This document shows positions 30,352-39,665 of a stretch of 64,000 nt of DNA, piece after piece. The DNA lies in assembly GCF_003149515.1 (NCBI RefSeq), contig NZ_CP029145.1, forward strand, positions 1,550,001-1,614,000, given 5' to 3'. The notes below the pieces were generated by a model. That model was not told the origin of the DNA. It worked only from the letters and a program-made list of their open reading frames with translations, and made no database searches. Origin of the DNA: Hymenobacter nivis (GTDB lineage: Bacteria > Bacteroidota > Bacteroidia > Cytophagales > Hymenobacteraceae). The first letter of the stretch is position 1. Each line of letters opens with the position of its first letter. A program made the position numbers and the translations under genes.

Positions 30352-31281
30352 TCATTTAATCTTAAATTCAGCCAGCAGCCCCGCCAATAGCTGCGCGGGG
30401 TGGGCGTCGGCGGCGGTATCGGTGGCGTCGTCGGGTTCGGCTAGGCCCTGCATGCAGGGGTCGTCGGCGTAGCGGTACAGCGCCCAGCCGGCGGCGGCGG
30501 TGTACTCCAGGGCTGTCAGGTTTTCGACCCAATCGCCGGAGTTGAGATAAGTGATGGGGCCCTTGGCGGTGGCGATTTCCTTGATTTCGGGTTGGTGGAT
30601 ATGGCCGCAGGCCACGTAGCGGTAGCCGTCGTCGGCGGCAATGGCGGCCGCCGTTTCCTCGAAGTTATTGACGGCGGCCACGGCGGTTTTTACCCGCTCC
30701 TTCACCAGCTTGGACAGCGCCACTCGGGGCCGCCCCAGCTTATCGAGCAGAAAATTGGCGAACCGGTTGATGAGAATCAGCAAATCGTAGCCCTGCCCGC
30801 CGAGCTTGGCCAACCAGCGCGAGTGCCGCATAGTCACGTCGAACACGTCGCCGTGGAATAGCCAGGTGCGGCCGTGGGGCAGGTCGAGCACCAACTTGTT
30901 ATCCAAATGAAACTGCCCGATTTTGAGGCCCGCGAACTTGCGCAGCAGCTCGTCGTGGTTGCCGGTGAGGTAGTAAATTTTGGTACCCTTGGCGGCCAGG
31001 CCAGCCAGGTAGCGCACCACCCGCATGTGGGCAGGCGGCCAGTAGTTCTTGCTGAACTGCCAGATGTCCACGATATCGCCGTTTAGCACCAGCACCTGCG
31101 GCCGGATGCTTTTGAGGTAGCGCAGCAGCTCGCGGGCGTGGCAGCCGTACGTACCCAAATGGATATCCGACACCACTGCTACGTGCACCCGGCGGCGCTT
31201 GCTGCGGCCAGCTTTGGGCGGTGGGGCCCCTGGGCCGGCGAGGCCTATTTTTTCAAATGAGAAAGCCAGGGATTCGCTCAT
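30352..31281 (-). CDS. UDP-2,3-diacylglucosamine diphosphatase-like metallophosphoesterase
   Basis: 309 residues. Calcineurin-like motifs in order: VVSDIHLGTYG, LVLNGDIVDIWQ, YLTGNHDELLR, WLFHGDVFDV and YVACGHIHQP. The set and the extra helical insert (LINRFANFLLDKLGRPRVAL) are typical of LpxH-like proteins in Bacteroidota, where the LpxH function in lipid A synthesis is one option. The C-terminal 40 residues are acidic and variable. The start overlaps the stop of a small upstream gene (31278-31281). Exact substrate not determinable. Confidence 0.82.
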   Translation of the reverse strand: MSESLAFSFEKIGLAGPGAPPPKAGRSKRRRVHVAVVSDIHLGTYGCHARELLRYLKSIRPQVLVLNGDIVDIWQFSKNYWPPAHMRVVRYLAGLAAKGTKIYYLTGNHDELLRKFAGLKIGQFHLDNKLVLDLPHGRTWLFHGDVFDVTMRHSRWLAKLGGQGYDLLILINRFANFLLDKLGRPRVALSKLVKERVKTAVAAVNNFEETAAAIAADDGYRYVACGHIHQPEIKEIATAKGPITYLNSGDWVENLTALEYTAAAGWALYRYADDPCMQGLAEPDDATDTAADAHPAQLLAGLLAEFKIK

Positions 31282-31517
31282 GCAGCGGCGGGCTGGGGAA
31301 TGGGCGCGCGGCCCCGCCGGGCTTCGGGCCGGCGCGGGCGCACAGCGGGGCCGGCCCAGCGGGGGGGCTGGTTGGTGCGCCCGCCGCCGCCGAGCGCCGA
31401 GCGCAGGCTGCCCGGCAGCCGCAGTCCAAAGGCCACGCCCAGGGCCAGCTGAAACAGCTCATACAAAAACCAGCGCCCCAGGCGGCGCCCCCACGAAACC
31501 AAAGCCGGGAAATGCAT
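31278..31517 (-). CDS. Small hypothetical protein upstream of metallophosphoesterase
   Basis: 79 residues, MHFPALVSWGRRLGRWFLYE. Amphipathic first half (LFQLALGVAFGLRLP) and Arg/Pro-rich tail. The ATGA overlap with the next gene argues for a real coupled gene, but the composition of the second half is close to that of non-coding frames here. Confidence 0.4.
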   Translation of the reverse strand: MHFPALVSWGRRLGRWFLYELFQLALGVAFGLRLPGSLRSALGGGGRTNQPPRWAGPAVRPRRPEARRGRAPIPQPAAA

Positions 31518-31749
31518 GGCACGAACGATTAAGAAGAGGAATAATACCTATCCTCAAATTTCGGCCCCTCGTATGACGCGGCGGTTACGGGCGGGTTACG
31601 TTTTGGTAAAAAAACAAGGGCCGGGCGGGGCCCCAGCCGGGTGGTTTGCGGCGGCGATTGTTTCTTTACGGGCTGAAACGAGCCGATTTTAGTCTTTTTT
31701 ATCCACCAGGGAATATCCTCTGGCTTCTACCCTATTTTATCTTTATCCA

Positions 31750-32352
31750 ATGCACAACGCTACCACCCAGTCCCTGCGCGGCCTGCTATTCATGGCCGGC
31801 CTGGGGCTGGGCACCGCCGGGGCCGCCCGCGCCCAGGCCCCCGATGCCAGCAAGTTCACCACCAACAAGCGCCATTACGTGTTCGCACAGCGCGACGCCG
31901 AATCGCCGGCCGTGCAAAATGTGACCAAGAACACCGACGAGGAAGCTGACGTGAATGGCACCTACACCCGGCTGGCCTACCGCCCCTACGCCCAGATGCT
32001 CACGGAAATCGACGAGCTGCGCCGCCTGCACACCTGGGCCGACACCACCTATCAGCGCCGCCTGGCTGCCCTGCCCCCCGGCGGCACGCTCCAGGTCACC
32101 ATCCGCCGCAAGGGCCCCGGCAGCGCCAACCTAAGCAACCTCGTCATAGTAGCCACCGACAAGGCTGGCCAAGAAGTGTTCAAGCTGGTACCGCCCCCCA
32201 CCCCAGGCCGCTTCTTCGGCCGCGACCTCTACCAGGCCCAGGGCCTGCTGCCCCTGCCCAAAGCCGGGCCCCAGGAGCTGAAGGTGCGCGTGGGCGACGC
32301 CAAGCTCTACCTGGCGTTCGAGTACGTGGTGACGGTGCCGCCGGTGCAGTAG
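31750..32352 (+). CDS. Secreted hypothetical protein
   Basis: 200 residues, MHNATTQSLRGLLFMAGLGL, with a signal peptide cleaved near ARAQAPD. The mature part is a mixed alpha/beta domain (FTTNKRHYVFAQRDAESPAV, GTLQVTIRRKGPGSANLSNL, AKLYLAFEYVVTVPPVQ). Family unknown. Its last 50 bases recur in degenerate form at 47664-47716 and 47949-48013, suggesting former paralogues there. A hairpin downstream (32434-32641) interrupted by a MITE was probably its terminator. Confidence 0.6.
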   Translation: MHNATTQSLRGLLFMAGLGLGTAGAARAQAPDASKFTTNKRHYVFAQRDAESPAVQNVTKNTDEEADVNGTYTRLAYRPYAQMLTEIDELRRLHTWADTTYQRRLAALPPGGTLQVTIRRKGPGSANLSNLVIVATDKAGQEVFKLVPPPTPGRFFGRDLYQAQGLLPLPKAGPQELKVRVGDAKLYLAFEYVVTVPPVQ

Positions 32353-32433
32353 CCAGTAAGCTGGTAGTTGGAGCTAAGCAGCATAGTGCTGGAAGGCAAG
32401 CGCTATCAAAACCGGTACTGCACGCAGAATTAC

Positions 32434-32641
32434 AAACTGTATTTCCGAATAGTGTAAAAATGTTAGCGGTGGTCCAAAGCGGGGTGATTCCAGCATTTAA
32501 TTCTGCTTCTTGACACACTGTTTTCCGCTTTTCTGACTCTATTCAAGTAGTTTCCATTAGAATGCGCTAACAACTGAAAATAGGATATTACCCCACTTTG
32601 GACCACCGCCAAAATATTTACACTATTCGGAAATACAGTTT
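32434..32641. terminator. Hairpin split by MITE copy A
   Basis: AAACTGTATTTCCGAATAG starts the left arm (32434-32456), and its exact inverse ends at 32641. Without the 146-bp MITE and one 8-base duplication, the arms would form a 23-bp perfect stem with an 8-base loop, a plausible terminator for the gene at 31750-32352. The MITE sits exactly in the loop. Confidence 0.6.
32465..32610. mobile_element. 146-bp MITE, copy A
   Basis: Terminal inverted repeats of about 24 bp: left GCGGTGGTCCAAAGCGGGG, right reversed GGCGGTGGTCCAAAGTGGGG. 8-bp target duplication AAAATGTT (32457-32464) and AAAATATT (32611-32618). No coding capacity. Its interior is nearly identical to copy B (48219-48364, opposite orientation) and more distant from copy C (61753-61898). 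Confidence 0.85.
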
Positions 32642-32673
32642 GTCTTGGTATGAGAGAAACTGAGGTGGTCCGA

Positions 32674-33841
32674 TTACGCTGGACAGTTTAGGGCATTAAG
32701 TTGAAAAAGCTGTTGGTGAGTATGATACGGCAGCTGATAGCCGATACTAGAATGCAAACGCTCGTGATTATAGTAGTCAAAATAGTCGGCCACGCTGGCC
32801 TGAGCGTCGGCTAAGTCGGCGAAAACGGGCCGCTCGCGCAGTTCGAGAACCTCCGTTTTAAGACGGGACCAGCGGCTTTCAGCTTGGGCGTTATCGTAGC
32901 AATCGCCTCGCCGGCTCTGCGAACGCACGGCCTCGTGGTTGTGGAGCAACTGCCGGTAGGCGTTGCCGCACTACTGCCCACCTCGGTCGGAGTGGACGAG
33001 CAAGCCGGGTGTGGGTGGTTGCGCCCAAAAAGCGCTGCTAATGAGTTCCTCCGGCATTGAGGTACCGACCTGCCAGCCCAGCACCTACTTGCTGGCCATA
33101 TCCTGGTTCGCGCATAGGTAGGCCCAGTCGCCGTTCGCCAGCGGCAGGTACGTAAGGTCGCTGACCCAGAACCGGTTGGCCTGGGTGGGCTTGGGTTGGT
33201 CGAGCAGCCGGTTGGGCGCGCAGCGCAGGCCGTGGGTGGCGTCGGTGGTGCGTGGGGTATAGGCCTTGGGTTGCAGCGCGTGCAGGGCTCGTCGGCGCAG
33301 GGCGGCGCGTAGGCGCTGGCGGCCCACCTGGTAGCCCTTTTGGCGCAGGGCCACCCGCAGCCGGCGGGTGCCGTAGCGGCGCTTGTGGTGCGCAAAGACC
33401 TGGACCAGGGCCGCTTCCCACGCGGGCGCAATCTGCTTTTACGCTGTTGCTGAGCTTGTTGCCACGCATAGTATCCACTGACCGGCACGCCCAGCACCTG
33501 GCAGGGCAGACGCACGGGGTACTGGCCGCGCTGCGCCTCGATAAAGCGGTAGCGGCTCATAGGTTGTCGGTCGCCGAGAAGATGGCAATGGCTTTTTTTA
33601 AAATATCCAGTTCCTGGGCCTGCCGCCGATTGGCGGCCCGCAGCTGCCGCAACTCGGCCGCCGTGGCCGGGTCCAGCTCCGCCCCACGGGCGGCCGCCAC
33701 GGGCGTGAGCGCTTCCTTCTACCACTTATAGAGGCGTTTGGGGTCGCTGTTGAGCGCGCGTGCAGCGGCCTGGGTCGAGCGGCTTTCCCCGGCTAGGCGC
33801 AGGGCTTCAGCTCGGAAGGCGGCATCATAGCGCCGACGTTT
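32674..33841 (-). pseudogene. IS3 orfA-orfB transposase, inactivated
   Basis: OrfA (from about 33841): RRYDAAFRAEALRLAGESRS, then a TAG after KRLYKW (near 33720), then AELRQLRAANRRQAQELDIL. OrfB: MSRYRFIEAQRGQYPVRLPC, FWVSDLTYLPLANGDWAYLC with the first catalytic Asp, and VRSQSRRGDCYDNAQAESRW with the Glu region downstream. Extra stops and frame changes occur near 33440, 33095 and 32972 (Tyr replaced by TAG after SDRGGQ). The first codons of orfA are separated by the IS630 insertion. Confidence 0.75.
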
Positions 33842-33845
33842 ACTA

Positions 33846-35052
33846 GTGGTCTGACAACTTAATTCCGTTTGTAACAGTAACGAGTGGACACCATCCGTTT
33901 TTCGCTAATGCCCCGCCTCACCAAACCCGTCAATCTACCGCCTGCCGATGCCGCCAAATTGCAGGCGATTGTCAAAAAAGGCACCCACAAGAGCCGCAAA
34001 ATCGCGCGTGCCCGTGCCCTACTGGCCATGAGCAGCGGCAAAGGAGCCGCCGCCGTGCAGGCCGAAGGGGGCATTTCCACCACCCAGTACTACCGCCTCA
34101 AGCGCCGCTACCTGGCCGGGGGGCTGGCCCAGGCGCTGGAAGAGCGCCCGCGCAGCGGGCAACCGCCGAAGGTGACGCCCGCCCTGGAAGCACGTATCAC
34201 CAGTCTGGCGTGCAGTGAATTGCCGACCGGCGCGGCCCGTTGGACGCTCTCGCTGCTCAACGAAACCCTCGTCTGCCTCGACTACGGACCGGCCGTTTCC
34301 AAGGAAACGATTCGCCAGGTGTTAAAAAAAGCCACCTCAAGCCCTGGCTAAAAGAAATGTGGTGCATTGGCACCATCACGGGCGAATACCTGGCCAATCT
34401 GGAGGACGTGCTCGACGTCTACAGCGCCCCGGCCGCAGCGGGCGTGGTGCGCCTGTGTTTCGACGAGCGGCCCTGCCAACTGCTCGACCACGTGCTTACG
34501 CCGCTGCCGCCCAAGCCCAACGCGACCCAAAAAGAACACCAGGAGTACGTGCGAAAAGGCGTCTGCAACGTGCTGCTGGCTTATAACATCGACACAGGTC
34601 AGCGCCACTTGCAGGTGACGACGACCAAAAACAAGGGCGATTACGCCCGTTTTATGGACTGGCTCGTGCAAACCCACTACCCCGAGGCGGCCAAAATCCA
34701 GCTCGTGCAAGACAATTACAGCACCCACACCTACGGGGCCTTGTACGAACACCTACCCCTCGAGACGGCCCGCTACCTGCGCCACACCCTCGAATTCCAC
34801 TACACGCCCAAGCACGGCTCCTGGCTCAACATGGCGGAAATCGAATTTGCCGCCCTCTCCCGCCAGTGCCTGGCCCAGCGTATCGCCACCCAGCAACGAC
34901 TCGAACAAGAGGCATTGGCCTGGCAAGCCAAGCGCAACGCCGCCGCCACCAAAGTCAATTGGTCCTTCACCACCAAAAAGGCCCGCGATAAGTTGAAAAA
35001 CAGATACGCTGAATTAACCAAAAAAACTGACGAAACTAAGTTGTCAGACCAC
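33846..35052 (+). mobile_element. IS630-type element B (1207 bp) inserted in IS3
   Basis: Perfect outer repeats GTGGTCTGACAACTTA and the inverse, flanked by TA (33844-33845, 35053-35054). Inserted into the 5' end of the IS3 orfA. Sequence differs from IS630-A and IS630-C. Confidence 0.88.
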
Positions 35053-35055
35053 TAG
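33908..35055 (+). CDS. IS630-family transposase by -1 frameshifting (element B)
   Basis: The first frame starts MPRLTKPVNLPPADAAKLQA at 33908 and has a helix-turn-helix (GGISTTQYYRLKRRYLAGGL). The second frame continues SHLKPWLKEMWCIGTITGEY with catalytic D in CFDERPCQ, D in LVQDNYSTH and E in HGSWLNMAEIEFAALS, ending KTDETKLSDH at 35055. An A7 run (34324-34330) after GTT lies at the junction for a -1 slip. The stop codon uses the target TA. Predicted protein about 380 residues; no disabling change seen. Confidence 0.85.
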
Positions 35056-35227
35056 GTTGGGGGCTGTCTTTCATGACGTTCGAAAGTTAAGACCCTATTC
35101 TGTCCAGATTTACCCGACCACCTCACATTTGTACCAAACTTTTAACCAAGGCCACGTATGCTTGGTGAGCGGTGGGTGCAGGCTGGTTCACACCCGATAT
35201 TAACGCCGTTAAATCGGTGAAAAGATT

Positions 35228-36241
35228 AAAGCTTATTCGGCGTAGTTAGCGAGTTTCGCGTGGACAGGTGCGCGATAGGCGCGGTGCGGGCTGCGCACGC
35301 GCAGGTTGTGCAGCCCACAGGCCACGACCATGACCGTATCGCGCACCCATTCGCCGCGCAAGCGGATAGTGCCCTGCACCATGTGCAGGCGCTTGATACC
35401 GCTGTGCGCGTGTTCGATAACGACGCGCAACGGACTCAGCAACTGGTTATACAGCTTTTGGGCAAACGTCAACTCCCGCTTCGGCGGCTTCTTGTGGGGC
35501 ATCTCCACCACGACCCCGGTCGGGGCGTGGCCCAGCAAGCCCAAATCCTGCCGTAACACGCAGCCCGCCGGTAGGTGCAGCGCGTACTCGTCGGCCAGTT
35601 TTTTGTCGTGCGCTCGCCCGCTTTCCGTAGCCGAGAGAAAATGCACGTACTGCGTGGAATCGCATAAGGTCATGTTTTTCACGCGGTGCGCTTTTTTTTG
35701 GCGCTGTACTCCTCGGCCTGGGCCTCCCGGTCCGTGTTACGTGGTACGCCCCGCTCGACCCCGTCGTAGGCAAAGACCGGCTCCGGGTGGTTAGCCAGGC
35801 GCTGAGCCAACTCGCCGCCGTCGCGCACGGGCAGCAGCCCGCGCCGGGCCAGCACCTGGTTGAGCACGCCCAGCAGGGCGGTAGCCAAGTGGCTGACGCG
35901 CGCTTGCGAAATGCCAAAGCTGGCGGCCTGGTGCTCTTGCAAGGCGTTGCTTTTGAGGTAGGTGAGCAGAAAAAAGAGCTTTATATCGCTGCCCGCCAGC
36001 ACGGCGTTGGCCCGCTCGCGGTGGGCGGGGAACGCCCGTTTGGTTCCTTCCAGGGTGTGGTAGCGGTGGTGGCGCTCCCAGGCCGGGGCAAAGTCGGTCA
36101 GCAAGTCGTCAAACTCCGCCGCTCGCAAGCTGGTTAGGGCCAGAAACTGGCGGGGCCGCTCGCGCAAACTCAGGTAATCCATAGCCAAATTTACGCCTCG
36201 CCTACGGGCAGTAACTTAACACACACTTCCGAATTAGCTTT
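35228..36241 (-). mobile_element. IS5-type insertion sequence, copy 2 (1014 bp)
   Basis: Same ends, length and interior as copy 1 (12410-13423), with ATT duplicated at 35225-35227 and 36242-36244. One difference noticed (C at about 36209 where copy 1 has T). Same orientation as copy 1, 22.8 kb away. Confidence 0.9.
35233..36188 (-). CDS. IS5-family DDE transposase by -1 frameshifting (copy 2)
   Basis: Frames 35679-36188 and 35233-35682 are identical in sequence to those of copy 1, joined at an A8 run on the minus strand (T8 at 35692-35699). The D-D-E signature positions are intact. Because this copy is complete and nearly identical to copy 1, recent transposition is likely. Confidence 0.85.
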
Positions 36242-36444
36242 ATTATAACTTGCCAGCTTACAGCGGTTTTGTAAACGAGGTATGTGGTTGTCTAGCTCCC
36301 CTCTCCGGGAGAGGAAGGCTGGCGGCGAGGTTGGCCGGCCGCGCCGTGAACACGGTTTCTAAAACTGCGCTAGCAGTTAGCTAAGAAGTACCAGCGGCTA
36401 GAGTTCCAGCAGTTAGTTCGGCTACTATTTCTAGTTTTCAATCT

Positions 36445-37245
36445 ATGTGGCGTAGCCTGTTCGACACACTTTTTTTCACCCTGGCTTATCCGCTGTCGCT
36501 GCTGTTAGCGGTAGCAGTGGGCTACTTGTTTGCCGAAATAAGCTACCGCCGCCGCGGCCGGATTTGGAAACCATCCGGCATTGAAAACGCGCTTGTTACC
36601 ATTTTCGGGCTCCTCCTGTCCTTCACCCTGCTCTCGTCCAACAATTCGCTTAAAGAGCGAACGGTTCTGATTCATCAGTCGTCGGATGCCGTGGCCGAAT
36701 TGTACCGGGAAAGCGAGTTGCTGCCGGCTGCCGGTCCTGTTATCGTCCGGGGCTTACTGCTGCGGTTTTTGGCGCTGGAGTTGGCCGAGCATCGCCCCAA
36801 ACCACTACCCGACCCGGCGCACGCACGCAAAATTATGGTTCTCTATCGCCAGGCCTGGCAACAGCTTCGCGACGCTACCAGGGCCGCTACCCTCCGGCCC
36901 GACGATGTGCGCCGGCTACTACCGGCCTTTTACAAGCTCAACAACGCCACCTCCCGGCTGCACTATTCTTACCAGGAAGGCACTCCCTATTCTATTATCG
37001 CGCTGCTGCTAATTTCGTCCTGGGCGATTGGGGTGCTGGTGGGCTTCAGTAACAGCGCCCAGGAAACCCGCCATTACTTCGTGCCCATCCTGTTTGTGAT
37101 TATTTCCGTGCTGACCGTGCAGGCCATCCGCGACCTCGACAACCCCGAGGTGGGCTTTATCCGACCCAACTATAACAACCTCCAGGATTTGCAGCGCCTC
37201 ATTGCGCAGGACCAGCTTCCCGCGCCCCGTCGCGCTGGCAATTGA
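36445..37245 (+). CDS. DUF4239 bestrophin-like membrane protein
   Basis: 266 residues. Two N-terminal helices (LFFTLAYPLSLLLAVAVGYL, NALVTIFGLLLSFTLLSS), a cytosolic or periplasmic helical middle (SSDAVAELYRESELLPAAGP), and two C-terminal helices (SIIALLLISSWAIGVLVGFS, YFVPILFVIISVLTVQAIRD) ending LDNPEVGFIRPNYNNLQDLQ. This topology and the DxxPxxG(F)I tail are the DUF4239 pattern; some members resemble bestrophin anion channels. Function unproven. Confidence 0.75.
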   Translation: MWRSLFDTLFFTLAYPLSLLLAVAVGYLFAEISYRRRGRIWKPSGIENALVTIFGLLLSFTLLSSNNSLKERTVLIHQSSDAVAELYRESELLPAAGPVIVRGLLLRFLALELAEHRPKPLPDPAHARKIMVLYRQAWQQLRDATRAATLRPDDVRRLLPAFYKLNNATSRLHYSYQEGTPYSIIALLLISSWAIGVLVGFSNSAQETRHYFVPILFVIISVLTVQAIRDLDNPEVGFIRPNYNNLQDLQRLIAQDQLPAPRRAGN

Positions 37246-37274
37246 GTGGTCAAGGCTGCGGGGCACAGGCCACT

Positions 37275-37724
37275 TTACTCAGCTTGTATTGGTAGCCTTA
37301 TTGGGGGTTCACTAAGACCCATTTGCCTCCTTTTTCGGTGCGTGCGCCACCGCAGCGAGTCGCCGGTGAGGGTGAATGTTACCTCGTGCACCTGAGTCTG
37401 ACCCTCGCCGGCCCGCTGCCAGTCGGCCACGATTTGCTGGCCGATCAGGGTACCGCTCAGGGGGCCCCGGGCGTGGTCTTTTTCGGCGGGCAGCACCGCC
37501 AGCTCGCCCGTCACGGCCGCGCCACTGATGCTGAGGCGAACCAACGTAGTGTCACGCCCCAGTACCTGCCGGTAGCAGACTTGGCAGGCCTGCGCGGCCG
37601 GAGCCGTGGCGGCAGTTTCGGCAGGTGGGGAGGAAGTAGTGGAGGCCGAACGGTTATCACAGCCGCTGAGCAGTGCTAGAATAACCACTGCTAAAACCGG
37701 CTTACGCAAGTTACTTGGGTTCAT
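37275..37724 (-). CDS. Hypothetical lipoprotein
   Basis: 149 residues; signal with lipobox LLSGC (VVILALLSGCDNRS). The mature part has CQVCYRQ and a beta-rich domain (LVRLSISGAAVTGELAVLPA, LTGDSLRWR). The last 20 residues look out of place; an alternative frame after about 37350 gives TEKGGKWVLVNPQ with a stop, so a late frameshift is possible. First of three neighbouring minus-strand lipoproteins. Related in design to NlpE-like proteins but not assignable. Confidence 0.6.
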   Translation of the reverse strand: MNPSNLRKPVLAVVILALLSGCDNRSASTTSSPPAETAATAPAAQACQVCYRQVLGRDTTLVRLSISGAAVTGELAVLPAEKDHARGPLSGTLIGQQIVADWQRAGEGQTQVHEVTFTLTGDSLRWRTHRKRRQMGLSEPPIRLPIQAE

Positions 37725-37779
37725 CGTGTTTCCTTTAGTAGCAAGAGTCTTAATGAGGACTGCTGGCTGGGCACCCAGG

Positions 37780-38304
37780 TTATTTTTCCGGGGTCACCGG
37801 GGTGGCGCGAAACCGGGCCACGATGGCCGTGCCATCGCGTAGTTCCAGGGCCGCATCGGTCACGTAGTAGGACTGCACGGTAGTCAGGGCCTGCACCATC
37901 CGGGTTTCCGTTTGAGCGGCGGCGGGCTCGGCGCACATCATGCGCGTGGTGGCCAGCGGCGAAAACGTCATTCGGCCGGTGCCGGTCAGCTCGAAGGTGC
38001 CAGTCAGACGGTTGCAGCCAGTGGAACCGCTCAGCCGGCTGGGCGGGAAGAAGAGCAGGTGCGCCTCGCGGGCGTCGCCGGTAGGCGTCACGGGCTGGCC
38101 GGCAGCTTCGGTCAGGGCCCAGCGGTGCGCAAATAGCTTCTCGCTGCCCCCGCCCGGCGGCTCAGCCGAAGTAGCAACGGGCACAGTGGGCACAACGGTC
38201 GGGCCGCCGGGCGCTGGCAGCGCCGCAACAGTGGCGGCCGGCCGGGTTGGCTGGCAGGCGGCGGCCAGCAGCGCGGCACCCAGCAGTAGGGTTTTGGTTA
38301 GCAT
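37780..38304 (-). CDS. META-domain lipoprotein (HslJ-like)
   Basis: 174 residues. Lipobox LLAAAC near residue 17, then a Pro/Val-rich linker (to about 55) and a META domain: HRWALTEAAGQPVTP, FFPPSRLSGSTGCNRLTGTF, ATTRMMCAEPAAAQTETRMV, with the GCNRL-G and M-C pattern of the family. META proteins such as HslJ are outer-envelope proteins linked to stress and novobiocin resistance. Adjacent to a second META lipoprotein gene. Confidence 0.85.
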   Translation of the reverse strand: MLTKTLLLGAALLAAACQPTRPAATVAALPAPGGPTVVPTVPVATSAEPPGGGSEKLFAHRWALTEAAGQPVTPTGDAREAHLLFFPPSRLSGSTGCNRLTGTFELTGTGRMTFSPLATTRMMCAEPAAAQTETRMVQALTTVQSYYVTDAALELRDGTAIVARFRATPVTPEK

Positions 38305-38338
38305 AAGAATAGAGAAGCAGGCTGGTTAGGGCGGCGCG

Positions 38339-39166
38339 TCAATCGACTTTCTTAAAAACCAGTTGGTTAACTCGGTTTTTTAACGTCAGCCGGCGGTTTT
38401 CAAGGCGGTAGGTAAAGGAATTCCCGGAAAGAGCGCCCAGGAATTTGCGCTCGAAGGGCAGGGCAGGGCAGGCCAGCATCGTGCCGCGCAGGGTGCCGAA
38501 CTTCAGGCCGGCCCGCTCCGGCGTCAGCGAGCCGCCGAAGCCGTTGCAGCCAGCAAAACCCAGGGCTTCCTCGCGGGTCAGGTTCAGCTCCAGATACGGC
38601 TTATCCTTGGTGGCAAATTGCGCGGCGGCCACGGCCTGCCCATCAATGGATTCGAGGGCCCAGATGTCGTGCAGCCGGTAGTCGCCGAGGTAGCGCCCGC
38701 AGCCGGTAAGTTCGCGGGCGACCGGCTGGGCAGCCATCCGGGCCTGCACCGTGACGGTGTAAGGCGACACCTCGCCCGACATGTTGTTTGGGCAGGGGCG
38801 CTGCGCGATGGTCACGGTCAGCTCTCCGGCCGCTGTCAGGGCCCGGTAGCGCAGCACGGGCGCATCCTGGGCCTGGTTGGGGGCCGGCAGGGGCACAACC
38901 AGGGAGTCGGCGCCGGCTACGGTGCGAAAGCGCATCTGCCCCTGATTGGTCAGCTCCAGCGACCAGAACGGCTCGCTGCCCATCGCCACGAAGTCCACGC
39001 CACGACGGCGCTGGGCATCCCAGCGGCCAACGAGCTCGGTTTTTACGGCCGCCGGCCCGCTGCTGGTTGGCTCGGCGGCGGCGGGTAGAGTCTGCTTCGG
39101 CAGGGCCGCCGGGGCACAGGCCGTGGTGAGCAGACTTAGGGCAATTAAAAGCGCACAAGAGTTCAT
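38339..39166 (-). CDS. COG3650-plus-META-domain lipoprotein
   Basis: 275 residues. Lipobox LLTTAC near residue 17. Residues about 55-155 have DFVAMGSEPFWSLELTNQGQ and TVTIAQRPCPNNMSGEVSPY, the COG3650 membrane-protein domain; residues 165-275 form a META domain (LHDIWALESIDGQAVA, EALGFAGCNGFGGSLTPER, RGTMLACPALPFERKFLGAL). The fusion is known in Bacteroidota and Proteobacteria. Function unknown, envelope stress suspected. Confidence 0.85.
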   Translation of the reverse strand: MNSCALLIALSLLTTACAPAALPKQTLPAAAEPTSSGPAAVKTELVGRWDAQRRRGVDFVAMGSEPFWSLELTNQGQMRFRTVAGADSLVVPLPAPNQAQDAPVLRYRALTAAGELTVTIAQRPCPNNMSGEVSPYTVTVQARMAAQPVARELTGCGRYLGDYRLHDIWALESIDGQAVAAAQFATKDKPYLELNLTREEALGFAGCNGFGGSLTPERAGLKFGTLRGTMLACPALPFERKFLGALSGNSFTYRLENRRLTLKNRVNQLVFKKVD

Positions 39167-39241
39167 GAGTCGACTTTTAGGAGTGCGTCTCTCCGTTGTT
39201 ATGAGCCGGTAGGCAAGCCGGCTTGCCTGCTACAATTCGGA

Positions 39242-39514
39242 CTAGCTCAGCAAACCGGCCAGGTCAATCTGGTCAAGGTAGGACTGCAAATAGATGGGCT
39301 CGTGGAAGGCGCGCAGGAGTTCAAAATCGGAGGGGGTAGGAAAGTAGATTTCTACGAAAAAGGCGTCCACCTGATATACACGGACCAGGCCCGACGCGCC
39401 CGCCGGGCGGGCCGCCAGGTAGTAGCCCTGCTCCCAGACGAAGGTGAGCTGCGCGGGCGGCGGCAGCTGATTGAATGCCGCGAGGGCGCGTATGATTTCC
39501 GCCGCTGATGCCAT
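39242..39514 (-). CDS. Small hypothetical protein
   Basis: 90 residues from MASAAEIIRALAAFNQLPPP; an in-frame start at 39562 adds an Arg-rich stretch. Compact alpha/beta sequence (FVWEQGYYLAARPAGASGLV, VYQVDAFFVEIYFPTPSDFE, LLRAFHEPIYLQSYLDQIDL). No signal peptide or known motif. Similar small proteins are widespread in Hymenobacter, recalled not searched. Confidence 0.6.
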   Translation of the reverse strand: MASAAEIIRALAAFNQLPPPAQLTFVWEQGYYLAARPAGASGLVRVYQVDAFFVEIYFPTPSDFELLRAFHEPIYLQSYLDQIDLAGLLS

Positions 39515-39665
39515 TTGCCGCGGCCTTGTGGTAAAGACCAGTCGCAAACGTAGGCTACTCACCGGGCGCGGGCAAGCCTAACCCAGCCCAATCGCGTTAC
39601 ACTTTCTAATATGTGACAGCAAAGGCCGAAGCTACTGGCGCGGTCGCTATCCAATTATCTGCTAA

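Larger units (their letters stand above)
32661..35125 (-). mobile_element. IS3-family element, decayed and interrupted by IS630-B
   Basis: Ends TGAGGTGGTC...CTGGACA (32661-32686) and TGTCCAG...GACCACCTCA (35101-35125, inverted) begin TG and end CA as IS3 elements do. Subtracting the IS630 element (33846-35052) and one TA leaves about 1256 bp, normal for IS3. No clear target duplication remains. A neighbouring IS5 copy begins 102 bases to the right. Confidence 0.75.
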
